Part shown: positions 8,594-17,795 of the stretch, piece by piece
Position numbering within the stretch: position 1 is the stretch's first letter
How the letters are laid out: each line of letters opens with the position of its first letter
NCBI GenBank assembly: GCA_036941025.1
Contig: JAYMNP010000001.1
Coordinates: 1,426,001-1,490,000 of the forward strand
DNA: 64,000 nucleotides
Direction of reading: 5' to 3'
Source of the DNA: Lachnospiraceae bacterium JLR.KK002
Lineage (GTDB): Bacteria > Bacillota > Clostridia > Lachnospirales > Lachnospiraceae
Notes under the pieces: generated by a model
Told to the model about the DNA's origin: nothing
Seen by the model: the letters and a program-made list of their open reading frames with translations, nothing else
Database searches by the model: none
Translations under genes and position numbers: made by a program

Positions 8594-9172
8594 TCAATAT
8601 AAATCGAACCCCATATGGCGCATTAATTTCCCGTCTTTTAAAAATACGCCAAAATCGTCTCTTAAATAGCTTCCCTCCCACATTTTGTAGCGCCGCTCGT
8701 AATTATCATAGGTGATCGGATAGCCAATTTTATTCAACTGTTCAAAATCCCTCTGCCTCATCCGCTCGTTCGCTTCCGGAAACAACTCATAATAACATAT
8801 TTTGCAGGAAAAATATGTGTCCCCGTCTACGTCATAATAAGAACTTGTATCCATACAAAGTTCCTTCATCAGTGTTGCAATTCTCCGCAGCTTCATCAAA
8901 TGTATACGATATCTTCCTTTTGCATTTTCATGAAAAGACGGTGGATGCATGGAATCATGTATGTATGCTTTATATTTTTTAGAATATTTTATCCGTATCA
9001 GACCGGCGTCTGTCAATGTCTTAATATCGCGCTGCACCATTTTTTTGCCAATTGGAAGCCTTGATGTAATATCCTCATATTCCACCTGCTGGCTTCTGAA
9101 AAAAATATCATACAGCAAAAGCTGACGGTCAGTTTGGCTTAATTCTATCGCTTCCATACATCTTCCCCGCAT
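8594..9172 (-). CDS. HTH-domain transcriptional regulator (DeoR-type N-terminus)
   Basis: 192 residues; a second ATG at 9157 is equally plausible as start. Residues about 12-65 form a winged-helix HTH (LSQTDRQLLLYDIFF ... GKKMVQRDIKTLTDAGLIRI) as in DeoR and WYL regulators, in which an 'RDIKxLxxAGLI' recognition stretch is typical. The C-terminal 120 residues do not show a WYL domain and contain Cys pairs (SCKICYYE). It probably regulates itself or the adjacent hydrolase gene. The inverted repeat AAAGTC-AAA-GACTTT upstream is a possible operator. Confidence 0.65.
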   Translation of the reverse strand: MRGRCMEAIELSQTDRQLLLYDIFFRSQQVEYEDITSRLPIGKKMVQRDIKTLTDAGLIRIKYSKKYKAYIHDSMHPPSFHENAKGRYRIHLMKLRRIATLMKELCMDTSSYYDVDGDTYFSCKICYYELFPEANERMRQRDFEQLNKIGYPITYDNYERRYKMWEGSYLRDDFGVFLKDGKLMRHMGFDLY

Positions 9173-9549
9173 TCATGGGTGGACTTCCCAATCGTTTTTA
9201 ACTTCTCGTCTTTGTGGAGAATCGCATGACCATCCATGCTTTAAAAGTCAAAGACTTTCAAAGCAAAATAAGAATAGCAGTATTCCCCCATCAACCGAAA
9301 GATTCCGAAAACATCGCTCTTTTTGATTAATTATATCCAAAAAACATTCCCATGTCTACATTTTTTCACATTCAGAACGGGTATACCAATAACTGTCTAA
9401 TTCCGGTGATACCTTTATAATAGGCTGTTTCAAATTCCTCTATCAGCAACAGCGATTTTGTCTGCTCATGGCAACGCTGCTGTTTATTCTATTATCCCAT
9501 CTTCAATTGAAACCTAAATACACGTATAGCTACCAGATAGATGAAGGTA
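9173..9549. other. Intergenic region, possible left boundary of the mobile DNA
   Basis: No gene is supported. It contains the short palindrome AAAGTCAAAGACTTT near 9246 upstream of the HTH regulator, and an AT-rich middle. It separates chromosome-like genes from the relaxase, so the left end of the integrated DNA may lie here, but I could not identify an attachment site or a repeat matching the far end, which is outside the window. Confidence 0.4.
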
Positions 9550-11265
9550 TTATCTGCCCATTCTTGTCTGCCTTGCATCTTTTTCGTTCTGCCTTGCCTG
9601 ATGCCCCCTATTCGCTTCTCTTTCTTTTACTATCTGCTCTTTCTGCCTAAGCCTGTCTCTGATACTCATGGAATCTGCCATTTTTTCTCCGTAGATTTTC
9701 TCATACTCCGCACAAGCCGCCTGATACTCAAGATTCTCTTTCTTTGCGGCTTCAAATTCTTTATAGAATGCCTGCATAGAGTCAAATTTATATTCCTTCA
9801 CAATAGAAGAAAGCCTCTTTTTCATATCGGAAATCTGGTTGTCGATACTGTCAATCTCCTGTTGTAATTCCTTCCGTCTGCCGCCCTTAAAAATACCTGT
9901 GAATTCGGATAATTCCCTTTTCAGTTTATCCCGCTTTTTCTCACGCTCAAAAATTGCCTTATTCTGGTCTTTAAGCTTACGGTCAATCTCTTTCAGACGG
10001 GGATATTTACTTGCAAGTATGGAAGGCTTGGGCTGTGGCTGTCTTTCTGTTTCCAGCCGCTTTGTTCCGACAGGAGCAGATTTTTGTTCTGGTTTAATCT
10101 GCTCAATGACGGATTTTTTTGCTGTCGCAGTATTTTGTGGCTGTTCTGTTTCATTTCGTACATCTGCTTTAACTTTACGCTGTGGATTAACAGGAAACGG
10201 TATCTTCTTCCTTTCCGGCTGAACCACCGGCTCATCTTTTGTATGGATATGAATTTCCATTTCTTTCGGTGTTTCCTTTTGGGCATCGGTAACTTTGCCG
10301 ATACCTTTTTCCACAAAATCCATTACCTTCCGCATAACTTTTGCAATCAGCTTCTCTAACAGCTCAATAGCCTCCCTGACAATTTCCCCGAACAGCTCCG
10401 GCTTACTTCCGTTCTGCTCCACGGATTCCTTTACCCTGTCCATGATTTCCGTCTTTTTCAGTTCCACAACCTCAATCTCCGATACGTCGCTCACAATTGC
10501 ACGGTCAACAGCCCTGTTCCATTCCATGCGGATTTCATTGTCTGCTTTTATCGCCTCCGCTTTCGGGTTATTTTTGCCGACTTTCTTTGTCGCAAGGTAC
10601 GGACCGTTTTTGTCAAATATGCTGAGCCGATCCTTATCGTCAATCACCATCTGGTTGATTAAATCCGTATAAAGTACTTTTGCTTCGTCCAGAAAGGATT
10701 CCTGCTTAAAACGGCTGCCCTTTATGGTAAAAATCTTACGCTCGTATACTTCGCCTTTTTTGATGATTTTACAACCTTTACGGATATTTCCGTCCCCGTC
10801 AAGAATCTCTTTCTTCGTCCTGACATGTTTTCCCTGCTCGTCATAAAACATATTCCGGCTGGCAGTTTTTTCCTCCGGCTGTTCCAGCCGCTTTCTCTCC
10901 GCAAATATCATATGGATATGCAGGTTTGTTTTCTGTTTATTGTGGTGGAGCGCGGCAAAGCATTCCACACCATACAGTTCCTTAAATTCGTCAACCATCT
11001 TTTTCAGTAGATACTCATGGTCATAGCTGATAAAACTTTCCGGCAGAGCGATCATCAGTTCGCTCGCCTCTATACATTTCCCATTCGTCCCACTTTTTTC
11101 AAATTCTTCCTGATTACATTTGGCAAGTTCCCGCCAGAACGCCCTGTCCGGCTCCGTGGCATAGACTTCATACAAATATTCCTGTTTGGCATGGCTGGAA
11201 ATATAAGTGATGCGCCCCGATAAGTTATGTAGCTTTGCCATTTCTATAAATGAATTTCTCCTCAT
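9550..11265 (-). CDS. MobA/MobL-family relaxase (MobQ type)
   Basis: 571 residues. The N-terminal third matches MobA/MobL nickases: MAKLHNLSGRITYIS near the start, and HHNKQKTNLHIH at residues 107-118, carrying the histidine cluster that binds the metal for strand transfer. Tyrosines in the first 35 residues could supply the nucleophile. The remainder is a charged coiled coil (about 400-571). The ATG at 11265 has AAAGGA upstream; the internal ATG at 11241 matches the family start. Relaxases nick oriT and lead DNA into the coupling protein. The structured non-coding DNA just upstream (11625-12060) is a natural place for the oriT. Confidence 0.85.
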   Translation of the reverse strand: MRRNSFIEMAKLHNLSGRITYISSHAKQEYLYEVYATEPDRAFWRELAKCNQEEFEKSGTNGKCIEASELMIALPESFISYDHEYLLKKMVDEFKELYGVECFAALHHNKQKTNLHIHMIFAERKRLEQPEEKTASRNMFYDEQGKHVRTKKEILDGDGNIRKGCKIIKKGEVYERKIFTIKGSRFKQESFLDEAKVLYTDLINQMVIDDKDRLSIFDKNGPYLATKKVGKNNPKAEAIKADNEIRMEWNRAVDRAIVSDVSEIEVVELKKTEIMDRVKESVEQNGSKPELFGEIVREAIELLEKLIAKVMRKVMDFVEKGIGKVTDAQKETPKEMEIHIHTKDEPVVQPERKKIPFPVNPQRKVKADVRNETEQPQNTATAKKSVIEQIKPEQKSAPVGTKRLETERQPQPKPSILASKYPRLKEIDRKLKDQNKAIFEREKKRDKLKRELSEFTGIFKGGRRKELQQEIDSIDNQISDMKKRLSSIVKEYKFDSMQAFYKEFEAAKKENLEYQAACAEYEKIYGEKMADSMSIRDRLRQKEQIVKEREANRGHQARQNEKDARQTRMGR

Positions 11266-11483
11266 AAACGATTTTCCTTTCTTTTGGCAGATTTTTGTGA
11301 GCAGCCGTTATCAGACGGCTGGCTGCGAACCGATGCCCGGATACGGGCAGTTTATGGCGGTCGCTTTCTGACAGCCACAGAGGGGCTTCATTTTGTGTAG
11401 TCCCTCTGACGATGCTTCACATCTGCCCTGAAATGTAGCCGTAGGCAGAAGCGCCATCCATGCGCCCGTCCTCTGGACGGCAT

Positions 11484-11624
11484 GAGTCAAATACCCCGCA
11501 GCAAGCTACGGGGCATGACCTAGCTTGTTCTTTCCGCCCCAAGGGGCGGGGTATTTGACCCTCGCGGCATTCGCCAAATATCCGCGCGAGCGCGGCTGCT
11601 TGGCTCATTACTCGCGGGAATAAA
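11484..11624. repeat. 141-bp REPIN-like palindromic repeat, copy 2
   Basis: Second copy of the repeat at 7020-7160, same orientation, about 137 of 141 positions identical. It sits in the leader region of the relaxase gene. The two direct copies bracket the hydrolase, HTH regulator and relaxase genes. Confidence 0.75.
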
Positions 11625-12060
11625 TACAGTCCGTCTCTTTTGGATTATAAATTTGCGCAGACGCAAATTTGCCCCCTGCAAGGGCGAAATCCCCGGAGCA
11701 TAAACCGAAGGTTTGTGCGGAGGGTGTATTTCGCTCTCAAACGCCGAGGGCTTAGGGAAGGGCTTTCGCCCTCCCCGGAAATTACCCGCCGACACTCCCC
11801 AGACACCTCCGAAGTCGTTTCCAAAACAAGTCTTTTCAGGGCATAAAAAAGCCGCCTGTCTGAAACCCAATATGTCAGTCTCAAAACAGACGGCTATATT
11901 TACGCCCTTATTTGCAGCCTTTCGGCTGCTCTTTTCCCTTATTTTGCGGGCTTAAATGCCTGCCCTTTATTATGCAGCCTTTTATTCCTGCCCTTTGTCC
12001 TTGTTTTGTAGCCTTTCGGCTACATTTCTTCCTGTTACTATAAAAATGTAGCTACATTTA
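11625..12060. other. Structured non-coding region between relaxase and par genes
   Basis: No gene is supported across this stretch. It is dense in small inverted repeats: AAATTTGCG-CAGA-CGCAAATTT at 11649-11670, AAACC-GAA-GGTTT, GTAGCC-TTTC-GGCTAC near 12010 and the palindrome ATGTAGCTACAT near 12045. Location directly upstream of a relaxase makes it a candidate oriT or partition (parC) region; ParMR systems have their centromere next to the operon. Neither role is proven by sequence alone. Confidence 0.4.
11844..11895 (-). terminator. Terminator-like hairpin with T-run
   Basis: Minus strand: AGCCGTCTGT pairs with ACAGGCGGCT (one G-T pair), loop of about 26 bases, then TTTTTTATG. It lies between the par genes and the relaxase, so it either ends par transcription or attenuates relaxase expression. 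Confidence 0.65.
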
Positions 12061-12072
12061 CGTTTCATTTCA

Positions 12073-12109
12073 TAAAAATAAGGCTACGATAAATCCGCTT
12101 ACCGTAGCC
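12073..12109 (-). terminator. Terminator of the par operon
   Basis: Minus strand: GGCTACG and CGTAGCC arms around a 14-base loop followed by TTATTTTT, beginning 16 bases after the ParR-like stop. Confidence 0.8.
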
Positions 12110-12124
12110 CTATCTATATTTATA

Positions 12125-12622
12125 TTAAAATGCGTCAAAATCAATCAATTCATTGTCCGGTGGCTCTGTGACACTCTCTTGTTTATCCTGCCCCTGTGTA
12201 TCTTCCGCATCCTGCGTTGCCATATTTTGGGGATTCGTGCCACTGGACAAGGCTCCTGTCTGCGCCTGTCCGTACACCATACCGCCCTGCGCCACCGAAT
12301 ATGCCCCCATAGGAACGGATAATGGAAAAACCTGCATCTGCGCCATATACATCCCGAACAGCGCCGGAAGATTAGACATCACTTTCTTTTCCACTACCTC
12401 CACGATGCGCTCCGCAAAAGCATCCTCTTTCTCCCTCGTTTCCAGATAGGGATCATTCTTCATTGCCACACATCTGTCGTAATAATCATTGACCGCCTCT
12501 ATCACAAATCTGTTCTGTGACTTAAACATCTGCCGTACCTGTGGGGAGTGCAGGAGTTCCCACGCCCTGCACTCATCCCCTTTTTCCATGTTAAAACGGA
12601 TATTGTGGTTTTTACTTTTCAT
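12125..12622 (-). CDS. ParR-like small DNA-binding partition protein
   Basis: 165 residues. The N-terminal 55 residues (IRFNMEKGDECRAWELLHS...) resemble a ribbon-helix-helix segment with a following helix, as in ParR/StbB partners of actin-type segregation proteins; the C-terminal half is low complexity (Gln, Gly, Met) and ends in an acidic tail DNELIDFDAF, which in ParR-type proteins contacts the ParM filament. It follows parM with 12 bases between and is closed by a strong terminator. ParR binds the centromere and ties DNA to ParM filaments; this role is inferred mainly from the ParM neighbour. Confidence 0.6.
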   Translation of the reverse strand: MKSKNHNIRFNMEKGDECRAWELLHSPQVRQMFKSQNRFVIEAVNDYYDRCVAMKNDPYLETREKEDAFAERIVEVVEKKVMSNLPALFGMYMAQMQVFPLSVPMGAYSVAQGGMVYGQAQTGALSSGTNPQNMATQDAEDTQGQDKQESVTEPPDNELIDFDAF

Positions 12623-12634
12623 TCGGATGCCCCC

Positions 12635-13584
12635 TTATCCGGCTGATGCCATTGCTTTCTGCCTGCGCAGCTTCATATAACAGAAATATTCGTAGCCTTT
12701 GGCATTTGCCCGTATATCGTGGTTGAAAGTGACATTATCGCTGTCATAATCTCCCACAAGTTCCACAACCTTTGCACCGCCGCCCATAATATACAGTTTC
12801 ATAAGATTGGGGTTATACCCATGTACCTTTAGCTCTGCAAATATCTTATCCACATAGCTCTTTGCCGCTTCCTCCATGAGTGACTTGTATTCATCTCCTA
12901 TATCAGTGCTGCCATATCTGAGATAATTCTCGATGATCTCTGCCGGAAGTTCCTCCGCTTTCCTGTCCAGTATAAGATTGCGGATTGCCATAAAACATTC
13001 ATTTGCCCCCAGCTTTACCGTCCACGATTTGCTCTCGCTTGCCTTGCCATTATTGAGTATCATCACATTCATTGTCCCATTTCCGATATCCGCTATCATG
13101 TGCATACCCTTAAAATCGGGCAGATTTTCCGCTATCGCTGCATAACACTGCGGCATGACCGTACAATCCACGATGTCAACCGTATAACGCTTTCCTGCAT
13201 ACTTGTAATCAACATGGCGGTTCTGCATCATATACTCACGGAACGAATCACGCTGTACCTGCACCCATTTCAGCGGAAGTCCCACCGCAAGATGTATCTT
13301 TGCGGCTGACAGCCCCCTCGCTTTCAGTTCCTTTGCAATGGCGGCAAGGGTAAGGATATAATTGTCATCATCCGCGCTTTTCTCTGCAACAAATTTTTGT
13401 GTCCCTCGCCTATGGTGTAGTAGCCGCCGTTATATTCCAGATAATCCCTCGTAAAGACAGGCGGCTGGCTATTCCTGATTACGGAAGTCGGGAAACAGCA
13501 TCTCGCCGTTTTATAGTTCCCATATCCTGCATCCACACCTAAAATAATTGTTCCGTTCATGTTATAATCTCTAATCTTTGCCAT
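12635..13584 (-). pseudogene. parM: ParM/StbA actin-like segregation ATPase, frameshifted
   Basis: Two frames together make one ParM of about 316 residues. The first part gives GTIILGVDAGYGNYKTA, the phosphate-1 loop; the second gives IADIGNGTMNVMIL (phosphate-2) and YIMGGGAKVVELVGDY (adenosine motif). The frames join at a run of five A's (13394-13398 on the minus strand): one extra A would restore HKKFVAEKSADDDNYILTLA. The start at 13584 has GTGAGGA six bases upstream. ParM polymerises to push replicated DNA apart, so the element probably had a plasmid-like circular stage. The break could be a real mutation, a recoding site or a sequencing error. Confidence 0.8.
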
Positions 13585-13621
13585 ATCAAAATCCTCACTT
13601 TCATAGTTGTTGTTCATCAAA

Positions 13622-15595
13622 TTATCTGCCATATTTTGCTTTCACTTCCTCTTTGGTCGGAAGGCTGCTCTCTATAATAATCTTGTTTTCCCCTGCCACC
13701 ATAGCCGCAACCTGTTCCGTACCATCCGTATGCAGAAGTTCATCTGCTGACTGTTCGGCTTCCGCTATCTGTCTCTGTTTATCTGCCGCATTTGCATCCT
13801 CAATCAGCCGCCGGATTTCCGGTCTGTGCTTTTTCCGGTAGGCTTTCTGGTATTCCCTCCTGTACTGGCGGCGTTTCCGCTTCTTTTCTTCCTCCGCCAT
13901 TTCTTCCTCCGAAAGTTCCTGTGCCGGAAGCTCCACCTTCCCGATATAATTTAAGAAAATCTCAATCTCCTGTATACGGTCGCCGTCTGTTTTCTCTATT
14001 TTATGAACCATGATCTTGTCCACAAATTCATTGACGATGGCAGGCGTCAGCTCCTGAATGTCGGTGTACTTATGGACAAGGGAGAGAAATTCCTCCGTTC
14101 TGTCCGTATCATCTTCAAACTGCATGAGTTTTTCCTGAATTTCTCTTATAGAACTCTCAATCTCCTGCTGTTCCTTCTCGTAATCGGAAGAAAGCATCTC
14201 ATACCGTCTGTCCGGCAGCTTCCCCATTGCATTGTCCTCATACACCTTTTTAATCAGTAAGTCAAGGTCTGCAAAGCGCTTCTCTTTTTTCGCAAGGTCT
14301 GTTTTCAGCTTTTTCACTTCGCCTTTGTCCCTGACCTCTGATGCGCTCCGCATACTTTTTATAAATGCCGCCTCGTCCATGCGGACGCTTTTTAAGGCAT
14401 ACTGAATTGATTCGAGGATAAGCTGTTTTACCGTATCCTCTTTTATGGAATGGGAACAGCACACCTGTTTATACTTTTTTCTGCTGCTGTTATAGGTGCT
14501 GCAATTAAAACCTGCGGATGTGTGCTGGACTTCTCCGTTCGGAATCCCGCGCCAGTCCCTGCCTGCCCTTGTCGTGCTTCTGCGGTAGTGCATCTTCCCG
14601 CCGCAATCCGCACAGTAGAGCTTTCCGGTCAGCAGGCTTCCTTCCCCGCTGGTATCCACTCTCCGCACCGTCTTTCTTAATTCCTGCACCAGATACCAAG
14701 TCCTGCGGTCTATGATTGGTTCATGGGTATCCTGAAAAATAAGGATATCCTCACTGCTGTTTTTAACCGCTTTCTTATCCTTGTAGGATTCCTTATGGCT
14801 GCGGAAGTTCACTGTGTCGCCCATATATTCCGGTCTTTCCAGTATCCGCACCACCGATCCGCCCGTCCAGTTGTAGGGAGTTTCAAAATCGCACATGGTT
14901 TTGAAATTGCCCCTCTGCCTTGTCGCCTGATAATATGACGGTTTCTCCACCTTTTCTGCCATAAGCCGCTTTGCAATCTGGTACGGTCCCATGCCCTCCA
15001 CGGTCAGACGGAAAATCTTTTTCACAACTTCTGCCGCTTCTTCATCGACAAGCCAAAGGTTTTTATCATCAGGGCTTTTCACATATCCGTATGGCGGATT
15101 GCTTGTGATTGGTTTTCCTTCTTTCCCTTTTGCCCGCAAAACTGCGGTAATCTTCCTGCTGCAGTCACGCAGATACCATTCATTCATGATATTCAAAAAA
15201 GGGGCGAATTCACTGCTGGTGTTGTTGTCACTGTCAACACCATTGGAAACAGCAATAAAACGGACACCTTTTTCCCGGAAGAATACCTCGGTGTAGAATC
15301 CTACCTGAAGGTAATCCCTCCCGACACGGCTCATGTCCTTTACTATGACTGTGCCGATGTCGCCGTTTTCAATCCGGCTTAACATCTGCTTCCATCCCGG
15401 TCTTTCAAAACTGCCGCCGGAAAATCCGTCATCCGTAAAATGCACCGTGTTCGTGTACCCGTTATTTTTTGCATAATCCTCCAGCATCTTTTTCTGGTTG
15501 ACTATGCTGTTGCTGTCCCCCGCAAGATCATCGTCCCTTGAGAGCCGCTCATAAAGAGCTGTTATTCTGTTGTCCCCAGCCGTCCTGTTGTTCAT
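13622..15595 (-). CDS. Large serine recombinase, TnpX type
   Basis: 657 residues. N-terminal resolvase domain with the catalytic serine region ALYERLSRDDDLAGDSNS and the conserved VIVKDMSRVGRDYL helix, then the recombinase domain (about 170-300), a zinc ribbon (YCADCGGKMHYRR ... CCSHSI) and a coiled coil (about 430-500) with a DUF4368-like C-terminus. TnpX/TndX enzymes excise and insert Tn4451/Tn5397-class elements through a circular form using a 2-bp core. Its start overlaps the end of tnpW by four bases, and parM begins right after its stop, so recombination and partition are one transcription unit. Confidence 0.93.
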   Translation of the reverse strand: MNNRTAGDNRITALYERLSRDDDLAGDSNSIVNQKKMLEDYAKNNGYTNTVHFTDDGFSGGSFERPGWKQMLSRIENGDIGTVIVKDMSRVGRDYLQVGFYTEVFFREKGVRFIAVSNGVDSDNNTSSEFAPFLNIMNEWYLRDCSRKITAVLRAKGKEGKPITSNPPYGYVKSPDDKNLWLVDEEAAEVVKKIFRLTVEGMGPYQIAKRLMAEKVEKPSYYQATRQRGNFKTMCDFETPYNWTGGSVVRILERPEYMGDTVNFRSHKESYKDKKAVKNSSEDILIFQDTHEPIIDRRTWYLVQELRKTVRRVDTSGEGSLLTGKLYCADCGGKMHYRRSTTRAGRDWRGIPNGEVQHTSAGFNCSTYNSSRKKYKQVCCSHSIKEDTVKQLILESIQYALKSVRMDEAAFIKSMRSASEVRDKGEVKKLKTDLAKKEKRFADLDLLIKKVYEDNAMGKLPDRRYEMLSSDYEKEQQEIESSIREIQEKLMQFEDDTDRTEEFLSLVHKYTDIQELTPAIVNEFVDKIMVHKIEKTDGDRIQEIEIFLNYIGKVELPAQELSEEEMAEEEKKRKRRQYRREYQKAYRKKHRPEIRRLIEDANAADKQRQIAEAEQSADELLHTDGTEQVAAMVAGENKIIIESSLPTKEEVKAKYGR

Positions 15596-15849
15596 TCCGA
15601 ACTCCTTTCCAGCGGCTGGCTCATCTGTGGTGAATCCATCATACCACAGTTTCCGCCTCCTGTCATCATTTCGTTGCAGATTAGACGGGATATTTTTTCG
15701 TCAATTTTTTCGTCAGGCGTATCGGCGTACCCCGAACCTGTATATACTCTGACCTTGAAAAGTGTCCCGCCGATCCTGCGGTAAAAAAAGCCAGCCGCAG
15801 AAGGGCTGGACTTTGCCATATCATTATTCAATTTTACTGCCTCCATCAT
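15592..15849 (-). CDS. tnpW: TnpW family transposon-encoded protein
   Basis: 85 residues. The core FFYRRIGGTLFKVRVYTG and DEKISRLICNEM match the TnpW pattern RRIGGTxYxVxVxF...DKxxRLI. TnpW is always found just upstream of TnpX-type recombinases and may be a recombination-directionality or regulatory factor; that role is not established. AAAGGA lies five bases before the ATG; the stop overlaps the recombinase start. An intrinsic terminator is embedded in its own codons 13-22. Confidence 0.8.
   Translation of the reverse strand: MMEAVKLNNDMAKSSPSAAGFFYRRIGGTLFKVRVYTGSGYADTPDEKIDEKISRLICNEMMTGGGNCGMMDSPQMSQPLERSSE
15783..15809 (-). terminator. Intrinsic terminator inside the tnpW coding sequence
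   Basis: Minus strand: CCAGCC-CTTCTGC-GGCTGG followed by C and seven T's. It falls within the first quarter of tnpW, so transcripts towards the recombinase would have to read through it, possibly while ribosomes cover the stem. Confidence 0.55.
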
Positions 15850-16051
15850 GCAATCCTTTCTTGCGCTTCACACACATTTCCCTTATAATTGTTCGTGGAA
15901 CCGTTAAGACTCCGACTTCCGTACTTAGTAACCGGATTTTTGTTTTATCCGTGCCTCATAGCCTGCCCCTCCTTTTGTGTAACTGATTTTTATTCAAAAA
16001 GAATTACTCTTTCACTAATAGGAGAAAAACGGCTATAAAAACGGAAGTGTT

Positions 16052-16079
16052 TTGGAAAAAAACAGCTACAAAATATTAT
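16052..16079 (+). promoter_or_regulatory. Promoter of the plus-strand regulator genes
   Basis: TTGGAA, a 16-base spacer and TATTAT, ending 24 bases before the ATG at 16104. This places a divergent promoter region between tnpW and the sigma-like gene. Confidence 0.55.
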
Positions 16080-16103
16080 TTTTTTGCAAAGGACTGACCA
16101 TAA

Positions 16104-16751
16104 ATGCCAAAATACGCTGAACTTCCGGCATTCAGGGAGCAGAATTTCATAACGGAAGCGGACGGGGATATGCTCCACCGTGAAGCCCGCGCCCTTGCGA
16201 TCCAGCGTATTGAGGAAAGCGCAAGGACGGAAGCCGACTTTGAAAATGTGCTGTACTGGTGGGATAAACTGGACGCAAACAGGGAACGGAAAGAAAGAGA
16301 CCATGAGACAGGACGCTCCGCTGTCCCATTGGAATGGGGCGCGGATGAGTTTTATGCTTCCGACAAGCCTTCCTATGACATGATTTTAAGAAGGCTCATG
16401 CTTGCGGGCAATTTCCTCGATATTATATTTGACCACCCGGAAACAATGCATGAGCTTGTCACGGATGCGGATTTATCGGAAATATTGAAGGAACTAAAGC
16501 CGCACCTCAAAAATATGCTCTATTATCTGTTTTTGCGTGATTATTCCGCAACGGAGTATGCGGAAAGTATCGGACAGTCTGACCGGAATATCAGGGGTAT
16601 TAGGGAAACTGCCCTGAAAAAGATACGGAAACTTTACGGCGGCATACTCACATACAGGCAAGAAAACAACCTGCCGATGACGCTTGACGAAAAATATTTC
16701 TTGGAAAATGGAGTGCGGAAGAAAAAGAGCATCAGACAGCTTGACCGATAA
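16104..16751 (+). CDS. Sigma-70 region 4-like regulatory protein
   Basis: 215 residues. The C-terminal third carries a helix-turn-helix of sigma region 4 type: YSATEYAESIGQSDRNIRGIRETALKKIRKL. No region 2 is evident, so it is unlikely to be a complete sigma factor; such HTH proteins are common regulators in ICE recombination blocks. AAAGGA precedes the ATG. It starts a plus-strand series of three genes diverging from tnpW/tnpX and could set the choice between excision and maintenance (inference). Confidence 0.65.
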   Translation: MPKYAELPAFREQNFITEADGDMLHREARALAIQRIEESARTEADFENVLYWWDKLDANRERKERDHETGRSAVPLEWGADEFYASDKPSYDMILRRLMLAGNFLDIIFDHPETMHELVTDADLSEILKELKPHLKNMLYYLFLRDYSATEYAESIGQSDRNIRGIRETALKKIRKLYGGILTYRQENNLPMTLDEKYFLENGVRKKKSIRQLDR

Positions 16752-16880
16752 CGAGTAACTGCTTATAATAGAAGAAATATTACATCAGATGATGTGGCAG
16801 GATTGAACGGAGCAGACAGGTAATTACATTTGCGGATTTCTTGCCGTCCCTGCAACAAAACGCTTAGAAATGAGGATTTT

Positions 16881-17795
16881 ATGAAGAATTTATTTGAACA
16901 CACCAGCGCACCGTGGATTCGGTACAGCAGCTATGAATATAAGACAGGCAGTGACAGTAACCTCTACATAACGGTTTCCAGAGATGCCAAACCGGAAATG
17001 TACCATCCCATGCAGGAAGCGGAACAGCTTGTCATTGATGCCATAAATGTTGGGCTTGCCGCCATGCACAAAGTACCGGAAGAAGAATTGAAGGAAGCTG
17101 TACTTGACTTTATCAAAAAATATGGTTTTCTCGGCTTTATTACCGCCCTGCCGACAACAGCAGATTTCATTACTTATGAATCGGTGTATCTTCCCAAAAA
17201 CCACTTTATAAAGGAAGAATCCCTCCCTACAGAGGACTATCTCGCCTATTTTTACCCTTTTGACAAGCCGGATTTCAGAAAGAACGGCGTAGAATCAGGC
17301 TGGTCTGTAACTGACCGTGAGGGTATTGCAATTACAATGGCTATGGGGAATGCGCCGCAGGCTGTGGCAATGGGATTGCAGAAAGAATATGCAGAAAGGT
17401 ACGACTGGCTTGTAAAGGAATTTACCGACTGGGCATTTACCTTTATGACAAGTTTCCTTTATTACATGGATTATGATACCATTGATGAACAGACGCGCAG
17501 CCTGTACCGTCAGGGCATTTCCGCTTTCGGCGGCATATCCCCGACTTACCGGATCGCGCTTGAAAAGGATTCGCCCGTTATCGTATGGGATTTTCACTCC
17601 CTGCTCGTCATGGTGCAGATGTGCTTCTCATTCATGCTTACGGATAAGGACAGTGATATGCGCATGTGCAAACACTGTAAGAAAGCCTTTGTCGCAAGCA
17701 GGAAGGGGAATGAGTTTTGCAGCCAGAAGTGCAAGAACCAGTTTAATGTCTACAAATCAAGGAAAAAGAAGAAAGGAAACAAAAGAGATGATTGA
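16881..17795 (+). CDS. Conserved mobile-element protein with C-terminal zinc ribbon
   Basis: 304 residues from the ATG at 16881, which has GAGGA five bases upstream; a longer frame from 16830 lacks such a site. The C-terminus MCKHCKKAF ... FCSQKCKNQFN is a four-cysteine zinc ribbon followed by a lysine-rich tail (SRKKKKG), typical of nucleic-acid binding. The N-terminal 250 residues are unassigned and mostly helical. It overlaps the next gene by eight bases. Confidence 0.6.
   Translation: MKNLFEHTSAPWIRYSSYEYKTGSDSNLYITVSRDAKPEMYHPMQEAEQLVIDAINVGLAAMHKVPEEELKEAVLDFIKKYGFLGFITALPTTADFITYESVYLPKNHFIKEESLPTEDYLAYFYPFDKPDFRKNGVESGWSVTDREGIAITMAMGNAPQAVAMGLQKEYAERYDWLVKEFTDWAFTFMTSFLYYMDYDTIDEQTRSLYRQGISAFGGISPTYRIALEKDSPVIVWDFHSLLVMVQMCFSFMLTDKDSDMRMCKHCKKAFVASRKGNEFCSQKCKNQFNVYKSRKKKKGNKRDD

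Noticed and set aside
9173..9549. tRNA gene or tRNA-derived attachment site at the left boundary
   Set aside because: No cloverleaf or tRNA 3' end was found by eye, and serine recombinases do not need one.
13384..13410. Programmed -1 frameshift in parM
   Set aside because: The slippery site is C AAA AAT, not a canonical heptamer, and no strong stem follows at the right distance; kept as mutation or error.
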